Shown here in pieces: positions 35,888-47,141 of a stretch of DNA of 64,000 nucleotides; the first letter of the stretch is position 1; each line of letters starts with the position of its first letter. Under the pieces are notes generated by a model. It saw only the letters and a program-made list of their open reading frames with translations. It ran no database searches and was not told where the DNA came from. The stretch spans positions 29,336,592-29,400,591 of the forward strand of contig CP141143.1 of assembly GCA_035235625.1 (NCBI GenBank), written 5' to 3'. Origin of the DNA: Saururus chinensis. Taxonomy: Eukaryota; Streptophyta; Magnoliopsida; Piperales; Saururaceae. A program made the translations under genes and the position numbers.

Positions 35888-37809
35888 TGTAACACCCCGA
35901 CCCGAAAAACCGACCCAGGGCATGTTCGAAAAACAAAATCAGAGTAATTTAAAATTTTCATAAAAATTAAGACGAGACTAACCAGGAGCGGTGAACTGTG
36001 TTTGAGAGAGTCATAACGTTTCCCTACGAACTACTAAGCTTTTACCCTTCATTGCACATAGGCAAGAACAAACCTAATTTTATAACTAATTTGGATTGGG
36101 CCAACGCTGTTGTACCGTTGTTTGCCTACCTACGTATTGGGTAACATCTACAACATTATTCTATTATGATTGGATCTAAATCTAGTTCTACTTAACGGCT
36201 ATTACATTTATCAAGCATCAAAAAATCATATACGTTAAAATACGTATATCCTAATATTCATTCAGAGTCAGATGAAAATCTAATAAATCATCGGAGTTGA
36301 ATGGAAGCCAATAAATAAGTGGAAACACATGTCTCACTCTATCATAGAAGTGAAGTAGAACACATAACAGAATAGATTGGATCATATCAAATCCCATTAG
36401 ACCATATCAGATTATATCTGACCATAACAAATCATATTAGATCAAATCGGAGCATATCAGATCAAAATAGGACATTTCATAGCAAATCGAAACTAAACGG
36501 AGCATATTAAAGCAGATAGAATCAGAACATATCTGAATCTATTAGATCATAGCAAATCATATATCTTATTATAAAAATATTACTATTCTAGATACGCATG
36601 CACATAAATTGAACTAAATTGAAAAGTAGGAAATGCTTACTCCCCTACAGTTCCGGAGGTCAGACGTTTGGTGTTGCGCATTTCCTTTGGGCATCCTCCC
36701 CTTCAGGCCTGGAGACGGTGGCCATAAACTCCTCACACTTCAGAACATCTTTCTCATTGCCTCCGAAGGTGATGGACAACACCTCTCTTTAACCTAGGAC
36801 ATTCCTCTCTTTGCGGCCCAAGGCGACGGACATAACTTCTCTCAGGGACACTTTGCACTTTTTGTGCCCGTAGGCGGCGAATAGAATTTCCCCGACCTGG
36901 AGACACTTCTCCCTTTATGCGCCCATAGGCAATGGACAAAACCTCCCCTTAACCCGGTGATGTTTCTCTTATTGCGTGGCCTTCGGTGGAGGACGGAGCC
37001 TCCCCTACTCGGGGCCACTTCTCTCGTTGTGGCCCAACAACAAAGAATCGAGCCTCATCTTGCCTCGGGCCACTTCTCTCTCTTCAGGGCTTAAGGGTGA
37101 CAACAGAGCCTTCTCTTTCCCCAGGACGGTTTCCCCTTATATAGTCACCAACTCAAGGGTTACATTGCGTAGAATACCCTCAAATTAGCTAAGAACGCCT
37201 CTTAAACGACTTGAATTAGACTTAGAATGAGTGCGGAACGAAGAAAAGAAGTTTTTGAATCTCTCCAAGTCTCTAGAATCGAAAAACTAAACGATATTTA
37301 TAGGGAGAATGGATAGACATGAGGCTAAAATGTGGCAAATAGGACGTACACCTATCCGCTATGTCATTAATCCTATCCACTATGTCATTAATGCTATCCA
37401 TTACGTCATCAATCTTATCCGCTATCTCATCAATCCTATCTGATATGTCATTATTTTATTCAAATAATATCCTAACTTCAAAAATCGATAACTTCCTACT
37501 CCGAAGTCAGAATAGCGCGTTCTTAGTACCGATGGACTCATATTGACGAGACCTTCAAAACAAGACCCAAGATGGATATGTTATCCCATATTTTTTATTT
37601 GGGTCTCGCCCATGTGGCATACTTTTCGAGGTCGTAACTTTCGCACCTGACCTTCGTTTCACATGTTCTTAGAATCACTACGCTTGTTACTTCGAGGTCA
37701 ACCCATAAATGGAGATTTCATCCTTTGAGATCCCCCAAAACTTAACTAAACATTATAAAATTACCCCTAACCCTCTGTGTTAAGAGTAATCAGAACACAG
37801 GGTGCAACA
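35888..37809 (-). repeat. 5' LTR (complete) of the protein-less element
   Basis: 1922 bp, TG...CA with TGTTGCA/TGTTACA ends read outward. It matches 30603-32421 and 23030-24533. It contains the diverged 56-bp minisatellite at 36710-37130 and short ctatgtcatcaatcctatcc repeats at 37350-37450. Confidence 0.85.
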
Positions 37810-38414
37810 GTGGCGGTCCTGGCTGGCACCTCTAGGATGTTGGAAGCAGGATGAAGCTAAGTCCAGTGGAGGGCATCGACAAAGAGCGGTGAATAGCCCT
37901 TCGGCGGCCTGAAAATGAATTGCAACGGTAAGAAAAACTAAGAAAAAGATTGGTACCTCGTGGAGAAGCAAGGAGAGGGTGGTGGCGGTCCTTTCTAGAA
38001 GCAACAGACTCGTGGTGGCAAGGTGAAGTGGATTCCGGTAAGAAGCGGCCGAATCCGGCAATGGAGGAGGTATAATGGAGTGACTAGAATTGCTCTTTGG
38101 TTTCTCTCAAAGCTTTAGGACGTTCCAGACGTTTTGGACATTCTCAAACATTCTCGACATTCCATATTATATTTTTTCCAATAACACCTTTTACGTGTCG
38201 TTTACTTCTTTACGTGTTGTACCTCCAACATTTGTGCCAAAATTACGCATCGAGGCCCAACGTTTGCAACTAAGCCCCACACCCGACTCTACAGGTATAA
38301 ATACCAGGGTCAAATATGCAGAAAGAAATACATCGAAGCATCACATTTATGTCAAAAATGATAAAAAAATAGTAGAAAAATCACATGATATCATAAAAAA
38401 TCTGGGACATTACA
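37810..38414 (-). mobile_element. Inverted copy of the 4.6-kb LTR (part 2, its 5' end)
   Basis: The reverse complement starts TGTAATGTCCCAGATTTTTT and follows 8521-8700 closely: the cttcg-tgtatttg block, accc/catagagtcggg and tttggcgc. It is the 5' continuation of 27680-30602 beyond the nested retroelement. The 123-codon plus ORF across it is not conserved. Confidence 0.8.
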
Positions 38415-38514
38415 ATGCATCACAAATATTACATAATTTTATTTTTAAAATATGTATATAATGTTTAATGAAAAATATAAAAAAATAAATTAAATTCTCA
38501 TGCTTTCTCCCCTC
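38415..38514. repeat. Remaining tandem-array unit right of the LTR insertion
   Basis: atgcatcacaaatattacataattttatttttaaaa, then attctcatgctttctcccctcc, is the second half of the 24.5-27.7 kb array unit. The array was therefore contiguous before the 10.7-kb insertion, with about 20 bp of the unit missing at the junction. Confidence 0.75.
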
Positions 38515-39840
38515 CACTAATAGAAAAAGAGGTTTTTGTGACACACATTCACTACAAAAGGTTTATGTTTTGTCGCAAAAAAAATTTAATCCCGTTTGTT
38601 GCAAGGGGTATCACAAAAAATCATTGCGACCAATTTTAGTTTGTCAGAAATAGTATACACTTTTGCAACAAATTTATTTGTTGCAAAAAAAATTTATTAT
38701 GTTTCAAAAATATATAATTTTTGAGTTAAAAAAAAATAAAAAATATGTCTCGACCCATAATTACGTAGCAAAAGCATTGACATTGGATTAAAATTTTATA
38801 GTATTAGTGACAAAACAAATGTGTCACAAATACTTTTAATGTATTTGTGACAAACTATATACGTTGCAAAAGATTTACAGGAGATTATTTTTTAAAAGTA
38901 TTAGCAACAAACCAAAGTCATCGCAAATGATATTAACATGCTTGCGACAAACTCTATGTGTCGCAGAAGGATTGGCATGCATGTAAATTTAACAAATATC
39001 TACGACAAAATAAATTCATCGCAAATTATTTTAACATATTTTAGACAAGAGAAGTATGATCCAAAAGAACTTTAACATAACAAATGTTAAGCATTTGGGA
39101 CAAATTTGAGTCATCGCATATACATTAGCATTAATTGCAATGGCTATACCCAATTATTTGCGATAAAATTTGCACTAATCTAAAATATGTTATTAATGTG
39201 TATGGGGAAGGGGGAGCGGAGTTTTAAAAATATACAAATTTAACATAGCTGAATAAATTAATCTATATAGATTAATAATACAAAAGATATTTTATTATGA
39301 TCGACATAAATTATACACATTCTATTTTATTCCAATAAACTTGAATGCCTTAAGATTAAACTAAAAATCATCGACTGTCTTATAAACCATAAATATAATA
39401 CATTTGGCTAACTAAAAAAATACTAAATAACTACAATGAAACCAACATCAATGTAACTTTATCGCAAAAGAAAATACCAAGCTATGTATCATTTTCTTTC
39501 ATTGCCAATTTTGAAGATGTTCTTGAACTCCCCTAGTCACCTGTAAATATATAGGAATATAAATTAAGCATGATGTCATTAAAAACCATTGTACAATTAA
39601 TTTAGATTTATATACATAAAATTAAGCATGATGTTAGCATACCTAGTTGGAAAGTAATCTTTAGAAATTGACCAGGCTTATTATGGAAATGTTTTGATAA
39701 CTTTATGCATATTGTTCTACCATGCTTTTTCTTAGGAGTTGTGTTTGTGGTAGAAATTAGTGATGCCGCAATTGTGGACTCCTCCACTTGAGACACCGAT
39801 GGACCTATGTTTGTTTGAATTGATGGAATGATCCTTCTTA
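38515..39840. mobile_element. CACTA-type element, left end only
   Basis: CACTAATAGAAAAAGAGG at 38515 interrupts an array unit after cccctc. Subterminal words of the type tttgcgacaaa, cgttgcaaaag and catcgcaaat follow to 39180. A transposase-like exon may lie at 39608-39830 (minus). I could not identify the other end. The right limit is arbitrary. Confidence 0.45.
39608..39830 (-). pseudogene. Possible CACTA ORF1-like exon fragment
   Basis: The minus-strand peptide (VSQVEESTIAAS, then TPKKKHGRTICIKLSKHF...GQFLKITFQLG) has a basic KKKHGRT segment followed by a KLxK...LxITF pattern. It ends at a plausible AG|GTATGC donor near 39643. A basic stretch of this kind is reminiscent of the conserved domain in plant En/Spm ORF1 proteins, but similarity is weak and I assign no function. 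A following segment (39535-39480) has an acceptor-like ttacag. Confidence 0.25.
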
Positions 39841-40380
39841 TTAAATTACTCTAATTAGTTCAAGATATATCCCTACAACATATCCGAATCAGAGAGGCAA
39901 TATTCCTCGACATTCTAATGTGCCATATAATGTGATTCAACATAAATCACGTTACTAAGCAACCTGCTTTCTAAGGCATAATTGAGAGACGAATGACTCC
40001 CAGGTCTTCCTTTCTCTTAGCTCATGGTCAATGGGAAGCATAGAAAGTGCTTCCCTTGCAAAGACTCTGAGCTCATGTACACGGCATATTACTTTTCCCC
40101 TTTAGAAATTAGCAATAAAGGATTAATATATACTCATAATTTATGGCATTATGCTTTAGTTTAAAATTATGTTCGCAATGGTTCAATTTCTCCTCCAAAG
40201 CCCTTATCTAATCCAGTTTGTGGATGCACTCCATGGGCCCCATAAATGGAACAATACTAAATTTTGTTAATTTACAACAAAAGTCTATCATTAGGTACTC
40301 TAGTACAAATACTATTCAAGGAAATAGACATGCTTAAATTTTGTACCTCCACTATCCCAAGTTCTCATCTTACACGTCGT
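39841..40380. other. Unrecognised sequence
   Basis: AT-rich and without long ORFs. The minus strand at 39900-40130 gives short peptide stretches broken by stops that I cannot place. I see no repeat structure. Confidence 0.3.
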
Positions 40381-40381
40381 A

Positions 40382-40484
40382 CTCCCTCTGTCCTACAAAT
40401 AGCTGGTTTTTTTTTACTAAATGACCTAAAATTGAACTATTATGAAAAAAAATAAATGGAGCTATTAACGTGGGACAAATGCAG
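40382..40484. mobile_element. Small degenerate Stowaway-like MITE
   Basis: The left end CTCCCTCTGTCCTACAAATAG pairs with right-end sequence which, read outward, is CTGCATTTGTCCCACGTTAA. It is flanked by TA (40380-40381 and 40485-40486). About 103 bp, non-coding. Confidence 0.5.
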
Positions 40485-41870
40485 TAAATCATTAAGACAC
40501 TAAAAAAAAGGGTCAGCAGCGACGCAGCAATAGCGACGACTTAATAAGCCGTCGCTAATAATATTCTGCGATGGGTAAAGTTTTTGGTTGTCTTTAATAG
40601 TATGTATCTACGACGGCTTCTATCAGCTGTCGCTAATGATCCCACCGCGGACCGTTTTCCCAATTCCTCTTCTTTATTTGTGGTGTTTAGATCATTACGT
40701 GGGGTTTCTGTTGGTCGCTGGATTTGGCTTTGACATCTGATCGGCTTCCTAAGACATGAGCTTTGTTTTTGATGGGTCGGCATCCATCGTAAACCTCAGC
40801 ATTTGGTGAACATTTTCCAACGAATGAGGAGACAAGTGTGTTATCATAGATATGAACTTCACTTGATGCTTTCACAGTGAACTAGGCACTAGTTTTTACA
40901 ATTTTTGCTTCCTTAAATATCTTGTCCTCTGTTTTGTGCAAAAAAACGTGCGATATGGAACATTTTTTCGTCATCCCCTTCCCTGCTTACAGGCAATGAC
41001 CTGGTTTTGTTGGATACTAGGCTAGTCATGTTATATGTTTTTTAGCATCTCTGTCCTCTAAGCATTGGATAGGTTTATGCCCGATGCATGCCTTTAGTCT
41101 GTACTTGGTTACTAAAATTGTGAAGTAAAATGTACTTTTGCCTTTCATGGAAGTGGCAGTAGCGCAAGATATATCTTTAAAAGAGCTTTGCATAAATACC
41201 GATTATGGTCGCTGTTGCCGTCCATTGTTTATTGTGGAAAACCAGAGACTACTAAGGATATCTCAGCGTTGCAGCAAGAGGTTTGATCAAGCCTCTAATT
41301 AGCGTATGTCAGAGAAATGTCAACAGATGTGTGTATTGAGAAAAAAATTTAGAATTAGACCTGACATTAGGCCGAAATATAAATTTAAGCCGGGAAACTT
41401 GAATTTGCAAAATTAGACTTGGGCATGTTCGAGTTGCCCACACGCGCACTTGAAATACCGAAATAACACTTAGGGTATACGAAAAGACACATATTATGAA
41501 ACACATATTGTGTGTCTCTTCCAGCTTTTGTGAATATAAGCAGAGATGTGCCATTTGCTTGCTCTCCTAGCTGAGGTAATATGTTGTTCTTTATTAGGTG
41601 TAATTGTTTACCTTATCATATTGAAGTGCAGTTGTAGCATTTTCAAATTTTCAACTGTTTTTTGCTTGTGCATGTATATTAATTTGTCATTGTATATTAA
41701 CATTAACACTTATGAAAGATGATTCTGTGTGCGCAAGGATTAACACTCATGTTATTTTCGTTCTTTGGAATGTTCAGGTTACAGTTTGCAGGTTATTATG
41801 GTGGGACTCATAAGTTCAATATCTAGGACATACGTATCCATAAACAGGATAGCTAATAGCAGCGTGTAGG

Positions 41871-42598
41871 CATGGAAGGCAGTATCGATACGCATGAGAG
41901 TATCGATGACTATGGATACGGGTACGCGCCGATGATATGCTTGGTACGTGCCAAAACGGGCATAAACTCTTTTATAAACATAAAAAAATATTATAACTAA
42001 TAATATATTATTATAATACTTCTTTTAGAGTATAATAAGACCATATAATGTCGTATCAACCGATACGGGTATTCTAAAATTAGTTCATTTAGAACTATAT
42101 ACTATTATGTTCTCCGTCCAATATAAATTATTAGTCATTCTTTTCCAAATTAAGTGCTTTAAAATTAATTTATTTTAAAAATAAATAATATACTAAATAT
42201 GAGTCTAAGTTATATGTTTAAATAAATGTATATTTGTAGATCACTATATGCAAAAAAAAATAATTATGTAAATTGTATAGACCTACTTGTATTGATCTCA
42301 TATAACTTTAAAATTATTATTTTTAATATAACTAAAACTTAAACTTTCAAAGAAGTTAGGTTTGAATTGTGTTTTCATTTTTAAGAAAAAATTTTCAAAA
42401 TTTTTTTTAAATAAAAAATTAATTTTTTAATATAGCATCGATATGTATCGGTCGTATTGATATGGTACGGCCGATACGGCCGGTATGTATCATAAAATAC
42501 TGTGGGGGGCGTATCACCCCCTGTACCGTATCGGTGTCGACCGATACGGATACGTATCGACCGATACAGCCCCGTATCGGTCGATACGGCCTTCCATG
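41871..42598. mobile_element. 728-bp hAT-like element with 8-bp target duplication
   Basis: Ends CATGGAAGGC...GCCTTCCATG are exact 10-bp inverted repeats, followed inward by CGATACG-rich sequence. The flanking octamer CGTGTAGG is identical at 41863-41870 and 42599-42606. Eight base pairs suggests the hAT superfamily. The AT-rich middle has no transposase. Near the right end, CGTATCG-NN-CGATACG dyads are iterated (for example 42573-42588). Confidence 0.75.
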
Positions 42599-42639
42599 CG
42601 TGTAGGTGAGTTTTAATGCTGGACGGGTGAGTTTTGATT

Positions 42640-43045
42640 ACTTCGACAACAAATAGCTGAGAATTTGACAATTTTGGACGAGACCTTTGCGATCTTCTAC
42701 TGAGCTTCTGATGCAGTGAGAAATAGTCACTTGGTCATGTCTGGAAGCTGTTAGAGGGTAAATTGGTAATTTACAACAATTTTCTGGTCAAGTAGTGCAA
42801 GACATTTTTGGTTTCAGGGGTCCATGAATTGGCTGATAGCGGAACTGAGGCAGTGGAACTTCTTGGTATAAATACGTCGTAATCTTTTGCTTGGTAGGAG
42901 ATCGATGAATGAAAGTTTTCTCTCTGAAGAACAACCAGTTCGTTTTGGGAGCTCTGGTCTGTTATTGGACTCGAGTAACTCTTTCATATTCCTTTCCTTT
43001 TTTTTATGTGGATTCAGCTGTGAATCTTCTGTTCTATGATTGATC
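42640..43045. other. Promoter- or LTR-like segment inside the CACTA element
   Basis: It contains tgttagagggtaaattggtaa (42749), a TATA-like tataaatacg (42868-42877) and a CT-rich leader-like stretch (42918-43000). It is reminiscent of a Copia LTR or captured promoter, but no second copy exists here to prove it. No ORF with recognised motifs. Confidence 0.3.
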
Positions 43046-43601
43046 ATTTTTTTAGCGACGGATATATCCGTTGCAGAAGTCCATTAAGACCGTCGCTTAT
43101 AGTTATAGCAATGCAAGCAACAACAGTCGCCTGCTAGCAATCGCAATGAGCTTTAACGATGGCTACAGATAGCAATAGTGACGGTTCGTGGCTGTTGCTA
43201 TAGCCAAATTTTCTTATAGTGACATTAGTTTCACTGCCTCACCTCAGCAAATAGGTGATTTAAAATTCAAGTTTTCGAGATCGTTTGGATTAAGGCATTT
43301 CTAAATAGGCTACGATTAGGCGGGTTCAAATTTATTGTGGATGATCGAGATATTAACGCGGTGGGTAAGCACATTGAGGTACATTACAATAATGTGTTTT
43401 ACATGTAATAAAGAAAAAATATGAGTCGCATCATGTATCTCGGTAAGTACATTGAAGCACATCACAATGTATAAGTACATTGAGGTACATTACAATTATG
43501 TATTTCACATGCTATGTACAAAGTAAAAATGTGACATTGATTCATATTTTACTTATAAGATGTTAATTTCACACATTCACCAGTTATTATCAAACATAAT
43601 A

Positions 43602-43853
43602 CTCCTTTTGTCCTGAAATAAGCTTCCAATTTTAAAAAAGTCAAATATTTAATATAGCTCATATCACTCAAAAGTGTTCAAAAATACCCTTTCTTTATTA
43701 ACACGTAAAAAAGTTGATAAAGGGTATTTTTAGAAAAATATACATAAAAACTACATAAAAAAAGAAGAAATAGTAGACAACTAAATAAATAGGGCACTTA
43801 TTTCAAAACAAATTTATTTTTCAAATGAGACATTTATTTTAGGATAGAGGGAG
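43602..43853. mobile_element. Stowaway MITE
   Basis: 252 bp, flanked by TA (43600-43601 and 43854-43855). The ends CTCCTTTTGTCCTGAAATAAG and, read outward from the right, CTCCCTCTATCCTAAAATAAA are inverted repeats. It sits just downstream of the SDR stop codon. Confidence 0.8.
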
Positions 43854-43916
43854 TATGTAACATCCTTCCATGCATCAGTTGCTAGGAGAGTAATACTAGG
43901 CCTACATAGAAACCTT

Positions 43917-44234
43917 CTAGACATTGACAAGGAAACCCCCATCAACCACAAGGTTGTGACCGCTTATCAAAGAGGACCCATCACTAGCAAAAAATAGAGT
44001 TGCATCGGCGACATCCTCAGTTTTCAACACAACACCTTTCATGCTCATGTTGTTGGAGTATGCCATAGCCGCCTCCTCAGGGTCCATCATAAAGAAGTCA
44101 GAGATTAATGGCGTAGCCAGCACATAAGATGACACACAATTCACCCTTATCCCATGCTGCCCCAAGTCATTGCAAGCGGCCCGGACCAGCCCAAGCAGTG
44201 CATGCTTGGACATAATATAGTCAACCATGCCAGG
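43917..44234 (-). pseudogene. SDR pseudogene, C-terminal part
   Basis: Continuation of the SDR at 50097-50553 beyond a retrotransposon insertion. It reads PGMVDYIMSKHALLGLVRAA..., with the catalytic YxxxK as YIMSK, then RVNCVSS...ATPL, the DVADATLFFASDGSS segment, and an SGHNLVVDGGF C-terminus ending at TAG (43917-43919). This is the normal end of a classical plant SDR. Joining across the insertion after removing one copy of the 5-bp duplication keeps the frame. The first residues of the open frame (to 44303) come from the LTR. A Stowaway MITE lies 63 bp downstream. Confidence 0.85.
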
Positions 44235-45037
44235 TGTCACAAGCGCAGAGCTTTGCCTAGCGTCCACTCCCGTGATGTCCTGGCCGCAATGCACAGCCAA
44301 CAACCTACTCTCGGGACCTTCCCTCTCGTATGCGCAAGGGGAACAAGGAATCAGCCAGCAATGGCCTTCTCTGGTGCAAAGGGGCTCCGCCCAATGCTAT
44401 GTAATCACTGTTTGTCGGTTACAATGGCAAGGAGAGGGCCGGGCTGACAAGCCAAGTCGCTGGCCAGAGTTCTTTCTAGTTCATCCTCACAATCCTCTGT
44501 CAGCAATGGCCGCCCCATCCTCTCCCTTATATAGACTCAGCCTTGGCTGGTCCGTGTCTCACTAGAATACAACAACCCAGCCCATGTATACAAGAGTCTC
44601 TCCTTGTCCCAAACTCTCCCAGCCCAAGGTTGTCCAAGCCAAATCAGGAACTCAGCAAAGGAGTCCATCTTCAGCTAGAAGTCCAGCACCCATCAGCTTC
44701 TAGAGTCCATCCGTCCAGGGAAACCTGTGCATCATCTCCTATCCCGTCTAGGAGTCTGGCTGTGTTGCATGACTGTATCCCAGCGGCCTTAGGAATCAAT
44801 CCCTAAGGGGTTGTGGCACCCAGCACACCACTTAGAGTCTTCCCCGCGCAGGGACTCTGCCTCAGCCTGCTTCGCAAGGCGAGTGCTCATCCGGAACAGA
44901 TCCAACGCTGCTCCTAACATCCGTCTGTGCCCAAGGGGCTGCCTAGGCTGTCTATCGCCAAGGCTAACTTGGTTGTCCGTTGCCAAGTATAGGGGGTAGC
45001 CACCCCCTTATCTATGCAAAAAGTGGAGGGGCTAACA
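44235..45037 (-). repeat. 3' LTR of the chromovirus
   Basis: 803 bp; read on the minus strand TGTTAGCCCCTCC...CTTGTGACA. It is the fuller of the two LTRs. Segments 44235-44310 and 44745-45037 match the shorter 5' LTR closely. Confidence 0.9.
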
Positions 45038-45050
45038 GACCTCCCCCAAC
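45038..45050 (-). other. Polypurine tract of the chromovirus
   Basis: The minus strand reads TTGGGGGAGGTC directly before the TGTTAG start of the 3' LTR. Confidence 0.8.
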
Positions 45051-45089
45051 CAATCCGCTTGACGCCCTCGTCGAGGCTAAGTAATCTCA

Positions 45090-46523
45090 AACCTTGTCTT
45101 CAAACTGCCATAACGTGACGTCTTGCTCCCAGCTGTTCTCCGACTCCGGAAGACCCTTCCACTTAACTAAGTAGAAGATCCTCCTATTTTTCTTGCTCAT
45201 TCCTTCAACCCTCCTGTCAAGAATAGCATCAACCTCCTTCTCAAAAGAGGTTCTTATCGTAGGCGGTGCTCTCTTTGAAGTACCTCTACTGGAATCCTCT
45301 ATGTCTGAATGAAACGGCTAAAGGAAGCTAACATGGAAAACAGGGTGAAGCTTGAAGCGTTCAGGTAACTTGAGTTGGTATGCTAGCTGACCAACTCGTT
45401 GCTTCACCTCAAAGGGTCCATCATACCGCTGTATCAATCCTTTGTGCACGTCCTTCCTTCTCAGCTTTTTCCAGAGTTGGGGAGTAAGTTTCAGCATAAC
45501 CTTGTCCCCAACCTAAAACTCAAGAGGTCTCCTGTCTCTATCCGCATACTTCTTCATCCGCTTGACTGCCTTGGCCAAGCAGTCTTGCGCCTCTTCCATC
45601 CTCTCAGTCCGCCCCCTAGCCAAGCAATAGGCAGTGGGACACCTGCCTCCTGTCCGCTGTAAGGCCACATCCGCTGGCGTAAGAGGTTGCTGGCCCGTGG
45701 CCAACTCAAAGGGACTGCTACTTGTGGCTGAGCTCGTGTGTAGGTTATAGCAAAACTGGGCGACCTCCAGCAAGTCGACCCAATTTTTTTGGTTTGCTGT
45801 GACAAAGTGGTGTAGATACTCCTCCAATATACCGTTCACCCGCTCCGTCTGCCCATCCGTCTGAGGGTGATTGCTGGTCGAAAAGTTAAGCTGAGTGCCT
45901 AAGATCTTGAACAGCTGAGTCCAAAATCTGCTCGTGAAGCGAGTGTCTCTATCACTGACAATGTCCGTAGGCAGTCCCCAATACTTGACAATGTTCCGGA
46001 AGAATAGGTCTACGGTCGTCTCAGCATTGCAAATCTTAGGGCCTGCAATGAAGGTCCCATACTTGGAGAAGCGATCTACTACTACCATAATCAATCCAAA
46101 TCCCTGCACAATCGGCAAACCAGTTATAAAATTCATGGACAAGCTAGCCCATGGTCGGTCTGGAACGGGAAGGGGCTGGAACATACCCACTTCCTTCTTC
46201 CTCTCCGTCTTGTCTTGCTGGCAAACCATACACGTTCTCACATAGTGCTCAGCATCTTCCAGCATCCGCGACCAGAAGTAGTTCCGGGACAAGAGTGCAT
46301 GAGTCCTCTCTTGCCCTGGATGACATGCCCACGCAGAGTCATGGGTCTCTTTCAACAACTGGCGCCTCAAACCACCAGCCAAGGGGATGTAAGGTCGTCC
46401 TCCTTTCGCATACAACACCCCCTCCTCCAACCAGAATCGCCGTGTAGACCCATCCTTCACATATTCGATCAGCCTTAGGCAGACTTGATCTTTCTCCGTG
46501 GCTTCCAGTATCTGGTCCAACAT
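45090..46523 (-). pseudogene. Integrase with C-terminal chromodomain (inactive)
   Basis: 46523-45513 is open for 336 codons: a zinc-binding HHCC region (HDSAWACHPG...CMVCQQD), then the DDE core. The usual M-D-F of the first catalytic Asp reads SMNFITGLP (Asn), whereas the second Asp (VSDRDTRFTS) and the Glu (DGQTERVN) are kept. Beyond stops, the LHPVFHVSFL motif (about 45330) and a chromodomain (FYLVKWKGLPESENSWE, about 45200-45090) follow. In intact relatives the chromodomain steers integration to particular chromatin. The Asp-to-Asn change alone should abolish strand transfer. Confidence 0.88.
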
Positions 46524-46571
46524 ATCCCCTGCAATCTACACTAATGCCGCCATTGTTGCTTCCAGGTCTGT

Positions 46572-47126
46572 TCATTGGTTGAGTGCATCAGCCACAATGT
46601 TCGCCTTGCCTGGCTTATACTCCAACACGAAATCAAACTCAGCCAAGAATTCCTGCCAACGGGCCTGCTTAGGAGAAAGTTTCTTCTGCATGGTAAAGTA
46701 GATTGTGGCTACATTGTCTGTCTGGACAAGGAACTTCGCTCCCAGCAGGTAATGCCTCCAAGTTCTAAGGCAGTGGACGACCACAGTCATCTCCTTCTCA
46801 TGGACTGAATACATTTGTTCGGTTTCATTGAGCTTGTGGCTCTCATATGCAGCAAGGTGATTGGATTGGATTAGCACTCTTCCAATCGCCCAATCAGAAG
46901 CATCTGTTTGTACCTCAGAGGGCGCATCAAACTTGGGAAGTTTGAGCACATGCTCGGAGGATATGACCTCCTTCAGCCACTCAAACACTGCTTGGCATGC
47001 CTCAGCCCAGCACCAAGGCCTGTCTTTCTTCAGTAGGTCGGTTAGCGCTGCTACCTTCTTCGAGTAGTTCCTGATGAATCTCTGGTGGTAGTTTGCATGT
47101 CTTAAGAATGATCTCAGCTCTGTCAC
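46572..47126 (-). pseudogene. RNase H domain of gypsy pol (fragment)
   Basis: 184 open codons: [23 protein letters not shown] (connection region after RT), [16 protein letters not shown] (first catalytic Asp region), [21 protein letters not shown] and [20 protein letters not shown] stop follows ALNQ, and another separates it from RT at about 47140. Confidence 0.9.
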
Positions 47127-47141
47127 CTTAGTTGGGACTGG

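Larger units (their letters stand above)
30603..37809 (-). mobile_element. Protein-less LTR retrotransposon (LARD-like), nested
   Basis: Direct LTRs at 30603-32421 and 35888-37809 flank 3.45 kb without any coding motif or ORF above about 86 codons. A primer site complementary to initiator tRNA-Met (GGCTCTAATACCA on the plus strand, 35873-35885) abuts the right LTR, so the element reads on the minus strand with its 5' LTR at right. LTR ends are TGTTGCACCC...GGGGTGTTACA. The flanks GTAGC (30598-30602) and GTGGC (37810-37814) are probably one 5-bp target duplication with a mutation. The 3' LTR lacks its first ~135 bp together with the polypurine tract. It inserted into the inverted 4.6-kb-LTR copy. 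It fits a large non-autonomous retroelement that would need proteins from elsewhere. A fragment of the same LTR family lies at 23.0-24.5 kb. Confidence 0.8.
40498..43221. mobile_element. CACTA-type non-autonomous element (2.7 kb)
   Basis: The left end CACTAAAAAAAAGGG is followed at 40515-40640 by gcgacgacttaataagccgtcgc and gacggcttctatcagctgtcgc dyads. The right end, read outward, is CACTATAAGAAAATTTGGC with similar dyads at 43050-43190. The flanking trinucleotides AGA and ACA differ by one base, as expected of an aged 3-bp duplication. The interior has no transposase. It carries a nested 728-bp element and a promoter/LTR-like piece. Short ORFs such as 40687-40875 (minus) have no known motif. 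Confidence 0.6.

Noticed and set aside
42110-42140. TTCTCCGTCCAATATAAATTA, a possible Stowaway end inside the 728-bp element
   Set aside because: No matching right end with a TA flank could be located.
44154-44806. Plus-strand ORFs across the LTR and SDR end
   Set aside because: Antisense shadows of the SDR pseudogene and the chromovirus LTR; no motif.
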